Assembly (NCBI GenBank): GCA_026770025.1 | Contig: JAMXDE010000054.1 | Span: 186,001 to 250,000 of the forward strand | Direction: 5' to 3' | DNA: 64,000 nucleotides | Origin: Craspedostauros australis | Lineage: Eukaryota > Bacillariophyta > Bacillariophyceae > Mastogloiales > Achnanthaceae | Part shown: piece after piece, positions 1-11,025 of the stretch | Numbering within the stretch: the stretch's first letter is position 1 | Layout of the letters: each line of letters begins with the position of its first letter | Made by a program: the position numbers and the translations under genes | The notes under the pieces: generated by a model | Told to the model about the DNA's origin: nothing | Seen by the model: only the letters and a program-made list of their open reading frames with translations | Database searches by the model: none

Positions 1-1371
1 CCTGCGCTGTTCAAAAGCGTGGCCAAGTACATGGTCGAGAATCCCCATCGCATGCACGAGTTCTCTCCGCAGGGAGTGGGCAACATGGCCTGGTCCTTCG
101 CCCGGCAGGCACAGCTTTCGGACGTAGTCCTCCAACGACATGGCTCCAAGGTGAGGATGCCGCACACGTCCGGCAGATTGGCCGTGTACACCACAAGCTT
201 CGTGGATGTCGGAGAGGCACTGCTGCAGAAGCTCTTCAACGGATTGGCGTCGGTACATCTCACCACGTACAACAAGCTCTCGCAGCTGTCGGCGCAGGAT
301 ATTTCCAACACGGCTTGGGCGTTCGCTGTGCTTGGCATGAAGCATCCTGAATTCTTGGACAGCGCGTTGGAGCAGACTGTTCAGCGGCTGCAGGCCACCA
401 TCGAGAACACGGACTCCAGCAACCGCCCCGTGCAGTACATGAAGGGGCAGGAGATCTCCAACCTCCTGTGGGCCGCTTCATTGTTCAACCAGAAGGTGCC
501 GGAGGGATTGCTGGAGCAAATTGCCACCTCCGTCAGCACGTACGTCAGAGATGAGGAGACTGGCAAAGTGACAGCAGAGAATGTGTTCCGCCATTTCAAG
601 GCGCAGGAACTGGCCAATATCGCCTGGGCCTGTGCCGTGCAGGGTGAGTACCCACCAACTCTCATCGAGATGATCTACGTGGGTCTGATGGGAGTCGGCG
701 AGAATCCGGATCCCGAATATTTGAAGAAGATCCATCAGTCGGAGGGCATCCAGACGAGCGCCGTCATCAGTATTCTCTACTTGCAAATCGTTATGGATTT
801 GGAAGGCAAGGCTGTGCCTGGGTTGGAGTTGCCACCCAACTTCCCCGAAGGTTGGGAAGCGCCGTATGACGAGATGTCGCGATTGTCGCAGAACCTGCTG
901 GAGAATGGATTGGACCTGAACCCGTCGGGTTTGCAGCGCAGCGTGGAAGACGGATTGGCGCGCGTGGGCTTCCACGGCGTGCAGGAGTACTGCATCACGA
1001 TGGAGCACCTGGCCTCGGAGGAAGTCGGCTGTCGCATCGCACCGTTCAAGAAGGAGCTGCTGTCGATCGACATTGCCGATCCCGAGCGCAAGATCGGAAT
1101 CGAGGTGGACGGGCCGGCGCATTGGGTGACTAGGATAGATCTGGGCATCCCATCGAAGGGCGGGTACACCGTGACGCCCCACAACAAAATCGACTATCAC
1201 TTTGGTTGGGGTGAGTCGCAGGAGGTGAATGGTTCGTCGTCGCTGAAAGTGAGGCTGCTGGAGAGTCTGGGATGGAAGATCCTTAGCGTACCGTTTTGGG
1301 ACTGGTACGCACTGCAGAGCTTGGATGAGCAGGACGAGTACTGCCGGCAGTTGCTAAAGGATGCGCTGTAG
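1..1371 (+). CDS. RAP-domain protein, 5' end cut by window edge
   Basis: The frame is open from base 1, so the start lies outside the window; the first in-window ATG is at 31. The protein carries repeated helical segments with the signature 'AQDISNTAWAFA', 'GQEISNLLWAAS' and 'AQELANIAWACA', typical of the octotricopeptide/FAST-like repeats that precede RAP domains. The C-terminal 100 residues contain 'IGIEVDGPAHW' and end in 'LGWKILSVPFWDW', the hallmark of the RAP domain (a restriction-endonuclease-like fold). Proteins of this family bind RNA and act in chloroplast or mitochondrial RNA processing and translation. The targeting peptide would be in the missing N-terminus, so the organelle is not known. 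A GTGAGT at 1210 could be a donor, but the frame through it reads as continuous RAP domain, so no intron is called. Confidence 0.9.
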   Translation, partial: PALFKSVAKYMVENPHRMHEFSPQGVGNMAWSFARQAQLSDVVLQRHGSKVRMPHTSGRLAVYTTSFVDVGEALLQKLFNGLASVHLTTYNKLSQLSAQDISNTAWAFAVLGMKHPEFLDSALEQTVQRLQATIENTDSSNRPVQYMKGQEISNLLWAASLFNQKVPEGLLEQIATSVSTYVRDEETGKVTAENVFRHFKAQELANIAWACAVQGEYPPTLIEMIYVGLMGVGENPDPEYLKKIHQSEGIQTSAVISILYLQIVMDLEGKAVPGLELPPNFPEGWEAPYDEMSRLSQNLLENGLDLNPSGLQRSVEDGLARVGFHGVQEYCITMEHLASEEVGCRIAPFKKELLSIDIADPERKIGIEVDGPAHWVTRIDLGIPSKGGYTVTPHNKIDYHFGWGESQEVNGSSSLKVRLLESLGWKILSVPFWDWYALQSLDEQDEYCRQLLKDAL

Positions 1372-1803
1372 GTAAGGCAGATGCGAATACGGCGGAGGAG
1401 ACTTCAGCAGTGCAATGGGTAGTCGCAGTCGCAGCCGCAGTCCCAGGTACCGTCGCATGGTACTCCGCGTCGTTGGAATAGAGTGCAAGCGCGAACATTC
1501 AATAGCTTTTCCACTTTGCCACGCCGATGCCCACAACACACGACTTTGTCATACACAATTCTCCCGCGGTTTGCTCGGTACGCCTGTTATGGTCGTGGAG
1601 AGTAAGAACGTGCGGGTAATAGCTGTCGCGCTACGATTACGATTATGGCGTGAGCTTGTGTCATGACTTGTCTGTTGTTCCATCGTTATCGCAGCGCTAT
1701 GAGTTGTCGCAGTGCGCTGATTTCCATGCGTGGCATTACACTCTTCATTTCCCTCCCTTCATGACATCCTGCAAACCATCGCTGGTGCCGCGCAGATGAC
1801 AGG
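1372..1803. other. Intergenic between convergent genes
   Basis: These 432 bases separate the 3' ends of the RAP gene (+) and the Dsc3-like gene (-). No ORF with protein-like composition was seen. It should hold both 3' untranslated regions. Confidence 0.6.
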
Positions 1804-3069
1804 TCACCCCATACCGGCATAATCCTGTTCAAAATTGGTTTCCTCCATGAGATTGTTGCCATCCGCGAAGTTGGAGGACGATATGGGACCGGCCTGATCG
1901 ATATCCTCCTGCTGCTGAAAGACGTTCATGGCGAGCTGGAAGGATATGCCCGTGAGGATGCCGATCTTCTGCTTGTGCGGCACCGTCGGCATCCAGACCC
2001 ATAGCAGCATGATGAATCCGAAGAAGAATCCCAGGAAGAATCCCCACACGAAGTCCCGGTCGTTGCCGACCGCCGTGGAACGCATGCGCGTGTCGTTGTT
2101 ATTGTTGTTGTTGTTGGAACCAGAATACCTTAGAAACGCCGCGGATTGATTGAGATTGATACGAAAATCTGACGTGGGCCCCTGCAGCGACATCCAATCC
2201 TCCTCCATGAGAAGACGGCGGCGCATGAGATCGGGCTCGTCGAGATGATCGTTGGGATGCTGCTGGATGTGACGATCGACGCTGCGCGAGAAGTAGGTCC
2301 GGATGACGCGGATCTGGGCGCGGCTCAATCCCGACGTGCGCAGGCGGTCGAATCCCATGTGGCGCGATGCATTGCGGTTGCTGGATGATATGGCGTTGTT
2401 GCGGCGGCGGCTTGTGCCAGCGTGGTTGCTGTCATCGCTGTCGCTGTCACCGTCGTCGTCGTCATCGCTGTCCCCGGCACGATGCGTTCGCAGGACCCTG
2501 CCGCCGGGGCCAATGACGACGCCCGTCCTTCTGCGTTGCGTGCCCGTCAGGATCGAGGAGGCTATGGATTGGGCCATGGAGGTTCCGTTGGTTCTGCCGC
2601 TGCTGTTGTTGTTGCTGCTGCTGGTGTTGTTGTTGCCGTTGTTGTTACTGCTGTTGCGTCCACCACTGATGGCGGAGACCTCGCTGGCGGCAAGCGGCGT
2701 CGCCCTCGACAAAGCAGCCTGCTGTCCACCCCGCACACCCTGCGCCGCAAGAACCGCATGCACAACATCGTCGGACTGCATCGAGAACTCCGAAAGCGAG
2801 GCGGAATCGGGCGCCAGCAGCTTGCCTTTGCAGATGAGACGGATGTAGCGGTCGCTGTCCTCTGCAGCCTGCGATTTGTTGGAATCGGCCTCCATCTGCA
2901 GCAGCCGCCGCTTGACGATGTCCTTGAGGATGGCGACCTGCGCCTGCGCATGCACGCGGATGGGCAGATCGCTGTTGGGGCCCAAGATGAAGCTCTTGAT
3001 CCTCAGTTCCAACGTTTCCGCTGGTCCCATCTCCAGATCGAATTCGTCATCGCTGTCTGCTTTCAACAT
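1804..3069 (-). CDS. Ubiquitin-like membrane protein, Dsc3-like
   Basis: Single-exon gene of 421 residues starting at the ATG at 3069. Residues about 18-120 form a ubiquitin-like region ('LELRIKSFILGPNSDLPIRV' followed by 'YIRLICKGKLLAPDSASLSE'). The middle (about 120-270) is Asn/Ser/Asp-rich and disordered. The C-terminal part holds a hydrophobic segment 'FVWGFFLGFFFGFIMLLWVW' and a second one ending 'GISFQLAMNVFQQ'. This order (UBL, linker, Gly/Phe-rich TM pair) is that of the DUF2407/Dsc3 subunit of the Golgi/ER Dsc E3 ligase, which is related to animal TMUB proteins. Role by analogy: adaptor in membrane-protein quality control. The exact orthology is inferred from architecture only; a generic UBL-TM protein is the alternative. 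Confidence 0.75.
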   Translation of the reverse strand: MLKADSDDEFDLEMGPAETLELRIKSFILGPNSDLPIRVHAQAQVAILKDIVKRRLLQMEADSNKSQAAEDSDRYIRLICKGKLLAPDSASLSEFSMQSDDVVHAVLAAQGVRGGQQAALSRATPLAASEVSAISGGRNSSNNNGNNNTSSSNNNSSGRTNGTSMAQSIASSILTGTQRRRTGVVIGPGGRVLRTHRAGDSDDDDDGDSDSDDSNHAGTSRRRNNAISSSNRNASRHMGFDRLRTSGLSRAQIRVIRTYFSRSVDRHIQQHPNDHLDEPDLMRRRLLMEEDWMSLQGPTSDFRINLNQSAAFLRYSGSNNNNNNNDTRMRSTAVGNDRDFVWGFFLGFFFGFIMLLWVWMPTVPHKQKIGILTGISFQLAMNVFQQQEDIDQAGPISSSNFADGNNLMEETNFEQDYAGMG

Positions 3070-3172
3070 TGTCTGTTGTTGCTATTGTTGCTATTGCTGT
3101 TGCTATTGCTGTTGCTATTGCTGTTGCTGTTGCTATTGCTGTTGATATTGCTGTTGATATTGTTGCGAGTGT
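3070..3172. repeat. Degenerate CAACAGCAATAG-type repeat next to start codon
   Basis: About 100 bp of GTTGCTATTGCT-like repeats on the plus strand (CAACAGCAATAG on the mRNA strand of the Dsc3-like gene) abut its ATG and so probably lie in the 5' untranslated region or core promoter. The plus-strand Leu-rich reading of this tract is an artefact. Confidence 0.85.
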
Positions 3173-3974
3173 TGTTGATGTTGCCTGGCGACTTCTGTCA
3201 GAATCGAATGCTATGCTTTGCTATGCTGTGCTATGCTATACTCTGGTGCAATCTGTACTCTAGTAAGTCTAGTAAGTCTAGCAGAGCGATGGTCTCCCAC
3301 GATCAACCTGTTTTCGCGTTTGGTCTTGCCTCAATCTGTCCACTCAGCTCAACTCCACTTGTTGTTCAGCTATTGTCTCGCAAGTCTCGTCACAGGGGAT
3401 GGTACGATCTGTTCTATGGTCTGCGAAGGCTCCTCCAGTTGTATTGTGCTGTGTTGGATGATGGCAATGGTCTCAATGGCCCAACGCTTGTGCTTATGAG
3501 TAGTCGTAGAGTAGTTGTGGAACGGTAAGTATGCTGCCTCCTCCTCTTGTCATTGTACACGAATGTCTGCTTGACCTGGTTTCTCGGTTGGCTTCTTCAT
3601 CAACTCGTGTTGTTTTGCGCCTTTCCGTTTCGACACTTGGGTACCACAACAATGGTATGTATGTGCAAGCCTGAATAGTATCTTTACAGTGGTATCGTTT
3701 ATTTTTGTTTTCAGCCTATCTTGTTGTGGCAAGTCCAAACTGATCACCCTCTCGCTCTACTCTGCACGCTGCACAGGCAATGCCAACCAATCCAATCCGA
3801 CACACAGAAAGTAAAATGGATTGTATAATAGCTGTATACACTCAATGATGTTCTATTATACAATTGTTGCAGTGCCCTATGCGAACTCATGGCGCACCAT
3901 ATTGTTTGCATCCTTTCCCTCTTGTTTGTGACCATCGAGGCCGAAATTGATTCCCCGTCTCGCAGCATGCTCGT
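3173..3974. other. Intergenic, no gene seen
   Basis: About 800 bases between the 5' end of the Dsc3-like gene and the 3' end of the LGDNP-motif gene, both on the minus strand. No convincing ORF; a short run of TATGCT repeats occurs near 3210-3240. Confidence 0.5.
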
Positions 3975-4748
3975 TCAGCGACTGCACGCGTACAGAGGAT
4001 GCAACGAAGCGAGGCGCTGGTGCGTCTTGGGCGAACCGGTCCTTCTCGATATGCTCGTGCGATTCATCCTGTGCTGCAGGACCAGCATCTGCTTTGCGTG
4101 CGATGTGTTCTTCACGGGCGTTGCCGTGCATCGTTTCCACACCAGCTGCGCGTTTGCGTCTCGTCGTCTGCGTTCGATGAATGTCATGGTGGGTTTGGAG
4201 GATGCTGCGGAGCCATGTCGCGACCGCGCGCTGCGCAATCCCAAACAGAGACCCGGCACGCGGCGTTGGGCCCGGATCGAGGTGAAGCGCTGCTTCTGCA
4301 CGCGCATCGCCGCCTGCATGCTGGCCTGCATCTCGCTGGCCGTCACGCCGGCACGCATCAGAATCTTGCGGCGGCCCGCGGCGGAGATGCGCAGCTGGGC
4401 CTTGCAGCGTCGTTGGGGGCGGTGCGATTCGAAGTAGTCCAGCGGGATGCACGAGCGTCGTTGCGGCGTCCAATCGATCGTGATGGGGCAACCGCTCGAC
4501 GCGCAAGGGTTGTCGCCCAGGATGACCGGCATTTCGAAGACTTTGATTGTGGAGAATCGAACGCATTTGGGACGGCGCGGGGGTTCCTGCTGTTCCTGTT
4601 GCTGGGTGTATGCGGGTGCGGGCTCTTGGGAAGGTCTTTGCGAAGGCGTCTTCTGCTTCGGAGACTTGCGGTATGTGGGCACCGGCGACAGCGGAGCGCT
4701 CATGCGCACTTGCTTGGGCTGAGGGATGGGGGACAGGTGGTGGATCAT
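3975..4748 (-). CDS. Diatom-type LGDNP-motif protein of unknown role
   Basis: Predicted 257 residues from the ATG at 4748; a later ATG at 4703 (MSAPLSP) is an alternative. The N-terminal 50 residues are Pro/Gln-rich. The centre reads 'VRFSTIKVFEMPVILGDNP' followed by 'SSGCPITIDW'. This '[VF]xFxxVxVxExxxxLGDNPxxSSGxPxTIxW' block is one I associate with a family of uncharacterised diatom and other stramenopile proteins. The remaining C-terminal half is Arg-rich and basic, with many Arg, Gln and Met residues. No enzyme domain, signal peptide or membrane segment is visible. The motif looks like a docking or substrate-like segment, but that is inference; no function is assigned. Confidence 0.75.
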   Translation of the reverse strand: MIHHLSPIPQPKQVRMSAPLSPVPTYRKSPKQKTPSQRPSQEPAPAYTQQQEQQEPPRRPKCVRFSTIKVFEMPVILGDNPCASSGCPITIDWTPQRRSCIPLDYFESHRPQRRCKAQLRISAAGRRKILMRAGVTASEMQASMQAAMRVQKQRFTSIRAQRRVPGLCLGLRSARSRHGSAASSKPTMTFIERRRRDANAQLVWKRCTATPVKNTSHAKQMLVLQHRMNRTSISRRTGSPKTHQRLASLHPLYACSR

Positions 4749-7546
4749 GGTGATGGTATGTATAGGAGAGTGCAAAATGATTGTGTGTGCGAGGATTGAG
4801 GTGTCAAAATGGAGCTGATTGTGTTGTGACTACGAGTGGAGGGAGCGCTGTTGTTGATGTGGCTTTGGTGGAGTTGGATTTTGTGATCGAAAGCTGCCGT
4901 CGATGATGGTTCTCGTTGAGCCAAGCCAAGTTTGTGTCACGTGATCGTTACCGTTCCAGTTGATGTGGGCGCCTTGTTTGTGTGGGTCGGGTTTGGTGTG
5001 ATTCTTGGTGCCTGTTTGTGACCGTTTGCGCCTGTTCTGTGTCGTGGCTGATTGTCGACCAGCCACGAGTCAAACGAAACTGTCGATGCGACACACCGTT
5101 CACTTAACGACAGACATACAGCACGACATCGATCTCTCCATTCTAGTACTGGTGGCGCAAACGAATAACGCAGCTGAATCCTCCCGCAATCTGTTTTGTG
5201 CCTCGTTGATTAACGACTGCAACATGTGACATGATTCTCAGCTCAGATCTGGATCGTGAGCGAAAATTGCTACCTCGTGAGCAGAATTCTGATCAAGAAG
5301 CTCATTTTTTCCTCCTTTTGGGGGTCCAAAAAGAAAGAAACGAAGATCCATTTCGTGATGCTGATGTCCAGACACGCACTCTCTCGACCAAGAACAGGAG
5401 CGCACTCCCGGTTACTATTCCAGCGCACCGCGCACTTCGCTTTTCACCTGTGCCTGCTCTCTGGTATCATGGAGCACGCGTACGCCCACGTGGGTGGGAG
5501 TTGACAGAGGTGGCGATCCTAGTCGTATCCTTCACATCGTGCGATCCGATCAAATGTGATTGATTGGTTTGGTGATTGTGTCAGATCAGCGATCTTTTGG
5601 TATCTGAAGTCGTTCTTCTCTGTGAAGTCGGCGTGGATATGCTTGTGAATGCGATTCTAGCGAACGATATCCAATTGGCGTCGGGGATTGAAAGCACGAC
5701 AGCATTCGACGGTGATCTGCCAATCTGAGCAGACAGGCATCCATGTGATCGTGCGAATTCGCAGGTGCGCGGCAAATCACAGCACGGGACGACTCTCACC
5801 ATCCATTTCACTTTCACGACAATGGTGATGGACATCCTCTTGGCCATCACAGCAACCTCGGCACGATTGATGGCAGAGATGATTGATCTGCGAAGAACAG
5901 CCCTCGTGCGAGTCCTGTCGTGCCAAACTTGATGATCTGGTCCTCTACTGATACAATAATATGTATTCCAATAGAATACAATACTCTACCATCAAAGTTT
6001 GATGCTGCCATTTCCGAGCGCCATGGCGATGCGGCGTCCATGGAGCTTTTGGGCTCCGCAGCAATCCTTCTCTCCATTCATCGTGAGCTCATCATATTCT
6101 GTGGTGACGTAGTACACGCTGTGAGGTATAATATGTTAGGCATCGCAAGCAGTACTCGCGTACCAGCGTGCGCAAATTGTGGAGTAAAATATCTCACTTT
6201 TGATATCGTCGACGGCGTTCGGAGTCTTCGCTCAATCGAAGCATGTTGTGGATCTCCCGTGTGCACTGTGTCGCCAAACGAGCGCCGTCGTCGTTGATGT
6301 CGTTCCTGGTATTATCGCTGTTGATTCTTGTCGTAGTGACCAACGCGATGCCAGTTCACAGTCCCTGGTTCGTCTGCCACGGTGGTCGCATTGGTATTCT
6401 TCCGAGGGAGTTCCCTGCAACGTGGTTTCGAGTGACATCCCCATCCTCGTCATAGCACAGCATTTCGCTGAACCTCTGACACCCTTGCTTGGAGTTCAAC
6501 CTGTTGGCGTTCTACCTCTGCGAAGGTTCCTGCTGCTCGTGTTGTTGGTGCTTCCGCCAGTGTGACGTAACAATGTGCAACGCAACAATGTGTACTACAA
6601 TCCAACTCGTCCTCACATCGAAGACACGCTTGTTTCGAGTGGCCACGAAGAGAGCCTGGATGAGCCAGCAACCATGTATGTGTCGAGCTTGTGCGACACC
6701 TGTCGCTGATGTGTCGAGAGTGAGAATTGCGTTTTGATCGTGGTCGAATAGTTTGCTTCCTTCTGTTTGTGTATTGCACGAAGAGCACAAGAAGATGGGG
6801 ATGGAGCATGGCAGGCTCGCCTACAACTTTGGAATAGCGTTTTCACGGTTTCGTACGTGAGTTGGGGCCTTGCTTCGTTGTCGTTGGCCACGGCGACGCA
6901 TCGGCAACACATCAGACATGACCGAAACGACACCGCACCAGCTTGCAGATGGTTTCGTGGCTGCGGGTGTTCTGTGTCTGTTGAGACATGATGACGTCGA
7001 TGTTTGGACGTATTTGATTGGTGCGTCGATATGACGTGTACAAGCACCATCCGACGTCATATTTGATTTATTTAGTTCAACTAAGCCATCCAGCACTCGC
7101 ACCATAACAAGACCATGTCGTCTGGTATTCACAAAAGAATCCAATCCATTTCGAAAACTTGAAGTCGTGCCACCTCCGCGTGTGATGGGAAAACCCGCAA
7201 CAGTGACGGATATCCATTTTGTGCTGACATGAGGCGCCAACATCGTCCAAGAACCTTGCATCGTCATCACCATCATTGTGTACCAATGCTTGGTGGAGAC
7301 TGTGTCGGCAACAACAAAAACCTTGCAAATTGCTTGGTTGCGACGCGGACGATGATGACGACGACGATGTGATCGTCGTGTTGCTGGTGCTCCTCTCCAA
7401 AGCACAATGACCATTGCTTCTGGTTTTGCATTTCCTTGATGGCATTGGTGTTTCTCGCCACATCAGCTGCCTCCCATCACACATCAACCTGCATGCCGAT
7501 ACTCGCAAACAACAGGAGAACTCGTATCAGCACATCCTTGTGATAA

Positions 7547-7582
<36 letters not shown>

Positions 7583-8044
7583 AAACAACAACAACAAGTA
7601 CTCCTGCTACTGCTACTTCACGCCCACGATTACCAGCGTGAACTTCGGCACGAACACAATCGCAAGCATCATTACCAGTGACCATCGAATTGATTCCTGA
7701 TGCTGCTTTCCGTACGAGAAATACCAGGAGAAACAGCAGCGTGTAGTTCTCAGCACCATCAATAGCACACATCACAACAATAGCTGGGCACACCGAAATA
7801 GCAACAGAGCAACACAAAAATACACGGCGCGACACATCAAGACGCACATCAAGACGCACAATCCCATCGAGCAGAGTCGAGTACAGGGACCTACTCGCAC
7901 TCGTCAAGTGGCGACCAACGAAACGCAAAGAAGATCATCACATCCACCAGTCATACTCGTAGGCTGCTGTTTGTGCACTCGCCTCGACGGTCCTCAACGC
8001 TATACTGTATGCTACACTCGACATGAGATCATCAGAACGTCCAA
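4749..8044. other. Long intergenic region, no gene supported
   Basis: About 3.3 kb without a convincing gene. Open frames here are below 200 codons, overlap one another on both strands, and show no domain, motif or clean splice pairing. The only clear structure is the CAG/CAA microsatellite near 7550-7597. The 3' end presumably contains the promoter of the PAS-like gene. Confidence 0.5.
7548..7597. repeat. (CAG)n(CAA)n microsatellite
   Basis: About ten CAG units followed by CAA units about 450 bp upstream of the PAS-like gene. A plus-strand frame through it would give poly-Ala and poly-Thr, but it has no support as a gene. Confidence 0.9.
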
Positions 8045-10114
8045 ATGCCATCAGTCCCCAACACCAAGAAGAACAAGAAGAAACATGCAAAGCGGACAAG
8101 GGGCGATCTTGAACGTGCAGGGGCATCATCTGCCGAGCAGGACGCCAGCCATCGTACAAGGACTGGCAGTCAAGGCGAAGATGATGAGCACGTCGTGGGC
8201 GTCCAGAGCCACCAGCACCAAGAGCACCCAGTCGCACAATTGAGCTTCTTGCCTCATGAGGTTCATCAGAGTCCATCGCGGGCTGCAGGACTACCGGCTC
8301 ATTCTCACTCTCAAACCCAACGGCACGCTGACAACCAAGCGTCTTCGTCTTCGTCAGCGGCTACGGCTGCGACTGCGACGGCGAGTCACCACGCCAGTAC
8401 GGACGATGCAAATGTCAAGAGAAGACGAGCACAACCTGCCTCTCAAAATTTCTGGATGGAGCAGTTGCTGTTGCTGACGAGCGAACAGATCAGACAGGAG
8501 AAAGTGCAATCGCAATCAACACCGTCAGAGACGCAGTCGGCAATCAATCTCGCCCATCCACAACGACCCACAAAGCCAGCAGCACATCCCAGTCCAACCG
8601 CTCCCATCCAACCGAATCACCCACCCACAGGATCGATGCCTCCACCGGCTCCCATCTTGCAGCAAGCACACCATCCGGCTCAGATGCAAATGCAGACACA
8701 TCGGCATGAGGCTGAAGACAAGCACGAGCGCGAGCAAGGACACGGACACGGACACGGACATACACACGTGCATAGCCATGGTCAAATACTTCCTCATCCA
8801 CAATCACAAGTATCCACGCCGCCGCGACACGTTGCATCATCACAACACCATCGTCAACAACAAGAACAAGACCAAGAACAACAGTCACTCCCGTCGGCGC
8901 TCGCCCGGATGCAGCCACCGTTGCCGTCGTCACCAGGAGCACCGGCATCACTGCCCGAACAACCATCGCCACCGCGATCAGGATCAGCCCTGGCTGCAGC
9001 CAGCGCAGGGTCACCATCCGCGCCCGCGGGAGCTGCAACTCCAATCCTACTGCACAACACGCTCAATCTTCTGTCGCAGCCTCGACACGCACCACCTAAT
9101 CACTTCCTATCCTTGGCCAATCTGTCCAACAGGATACCGTCCAATCAGCGGGCCAACTTGCTTTCGTCAGCTCCTCGTATCACGAACAAAGAAGTTCAGG
9201 AGATGCAAAAGCAGGGGTCAATGTAAGTACTCGCATGGATGTCATACGATGTCCTTTGCGTCTCGTCTCAATCACCTCTTCTGCACAGCGGTTGTGCAAT
9301 TCTATCCATGCTGCTGGGCGCACTTGACACATCATTGTTTCTGGGATGCGTGGTCAGCATTGGTGTCATTTGCCACTGCCAACTCGGAATGCAGGGTTTC
9401 TTCCTCATCTCTACCTTAATATTATATGGCACATGATTTGTATGCGCTAACACTCTCATTGCACTCCATCATTTGCGATGATTCCACTCTACACGTTCAA
9501 TTCTTCATTCGAACGACACACTTGCATGCTCCACTATCATTGTGTCCGATTGGTATGCACGTGCACCGCCATTGCGCTCATTCGTTTCGTGTGTCTCGTC
9601 TCCATTCACACCATTCATTTTCTTTTTTGTTATTTCATTCAACCATCATTCACCTAATCTGAATGCGCGCTTCCACGACAATGCCCCAACTTCCAGACTG
9701 CTCACACTCAGCTCGTTTCCGTACAGGGTCTGGATGGCAAGCGCCGGTGCCACGGCGCTTCTTGGGGATGACGTGGTGGGACAAACCTTCTTCGATCTGA
9801 TCGTCCTCGATGGTTGCATACGTCCGACGATGGTCTCATGTCCCACCCTCTACGGCATTTTTAGTCGCGAGGACATTGTCAAGTTCAAAGTGCGAAAACG
9901 AAATACCACATCGCACATTTTCTGCCAGATCGAGGTGCTGGTCGTCATGCAAGACGCGAAGACGCCACAACAGGGCGTGAGCTCCTACGCGGTGCGTCTG
10001 CATCCAGTCAATATCTCGATTGGAATGGGCATGGGAGCCCAACGATCCAACTTCACTGCGGCTCCAGGCGGAAGCGGCAATACTGGCAAGCACCACGCAG
10101 CATCTGAGCGATGA
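8045..10114 (+). CDS. PAS-like domain protein with long disordered N-terminus
   Basis: Two-exon model: 8045-9222 and 9727-10114. The intron 9223-9726 has a GTAAGT donor and a TACAG acceptor, and the join keeps frame (AT|G). The product is 521 residues. Residues 1-340 are His/Gln/Ser/Pro-rich with a basic start (KKNKKKHAKRTR), a likely nuclear localisation signal. A segment 'NFWMEQLLLLTSEQIRQE' is the only ordered part there. Residues about 393-495 read like a PAS domain: 'VWMASAGATALLGDDVVGQT' then 'LIVLDGC' and 'FKVRKRNTTSHIFCQIEVLV'. A second acceptor-like site near 9290 leaves an extra internal exon possible. Role: sensor or transcription-related protein, inferred from the PAS-like segment; no DNA-binding domain is seen. 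Confidence 0.65.
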
Positions 10115-11025
10115 AGCTCAATTTGAGTCGAACTGCGACAATTTTGAGAATGAACCATACAGCAGCACAGGCCTCTGACATACGGAGGCAACTCGATTGA
10201 TTGTTGCGGATTTGCTTTGCTCTACTAGTATAATACTATACGAACATGCAAGAGGTCAATCGCTATCGAAACCTGACTTCATTGCACCTTATAAACTGCA
10301 ATATAACAATAGAAAACTCTTGTAGGAGTACCATAGCTCCGACGTACACCTAGCAAGGATATTGCTGTTTCCGCATCCTTGTAGAATAGTTGACAAGATG
10401 GGTGGCTGACAGGGGAGAATGATGCGATGAATGATCACTCGGATTTTGTGAGCATGCATGCGCTTCGAGTCTGCACGGACTACGTACGCGAAGATTGGAG
10501 AGAGTTCTTGCTCTATCTTATTTCAAGTCTATGCCGATAACAGGGCTTACTTAGGCCTTATATTCTGAATGGGACGAAATATCGAAATGTTCAGATTTCC
10601 TGAAATTATTTCATGGTTGTCACGGCACGCTATGAACATAAAGCTAGATATGGCTTGTTGTTGTGCGTTCTGTGCGCAGCGCAGAGAGAAAAGGCAAAAG
10701 CACGTAGCTGGTGCAGGTGCCAGCACTACTGTGACGAATGAGTAATGAATCGCAACGGTAGGATGCACCGATGAGGAGGGGTGTCTACTCTGGTACATGG
10801 TATTTCGCGAGACCTGGAGGCACGGCTGTACAAGAACTCCTGGAGGTTAATTTCAAGTTATTCGGCGTTCAGCGGCATGCTGCGTGTTGCCGCGATGGAT
10901 TGCATTCGTCCAATTGTAGTCACTGGCGATCGGGCGCCATGCAGAAACTCTACTTACGAGCATAGATACCTACTATACGTATGGTTGTGTGTGGGTGTGC
11001 TTTACGAGAAGGTTCGGCGAACCAA
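10115..11025. other. Intergenic between convergent genes
   Basis: About 900 bases between the 3' ends of the PAS-like gene (+) and the first LRR gene (-). No ORF of note; it contains several TAC/GTA-rich palindromic stretches such as the one at 10224-10240. Confidence 0.5.

Noticed and set aside
2422-3528. 368-codon plus-strand ORF with a long Leu run
   Set aside because: Antisense to the Dsc3-like gene and the adjacent CAACAG-type repeat; the Leu run is the repeat.
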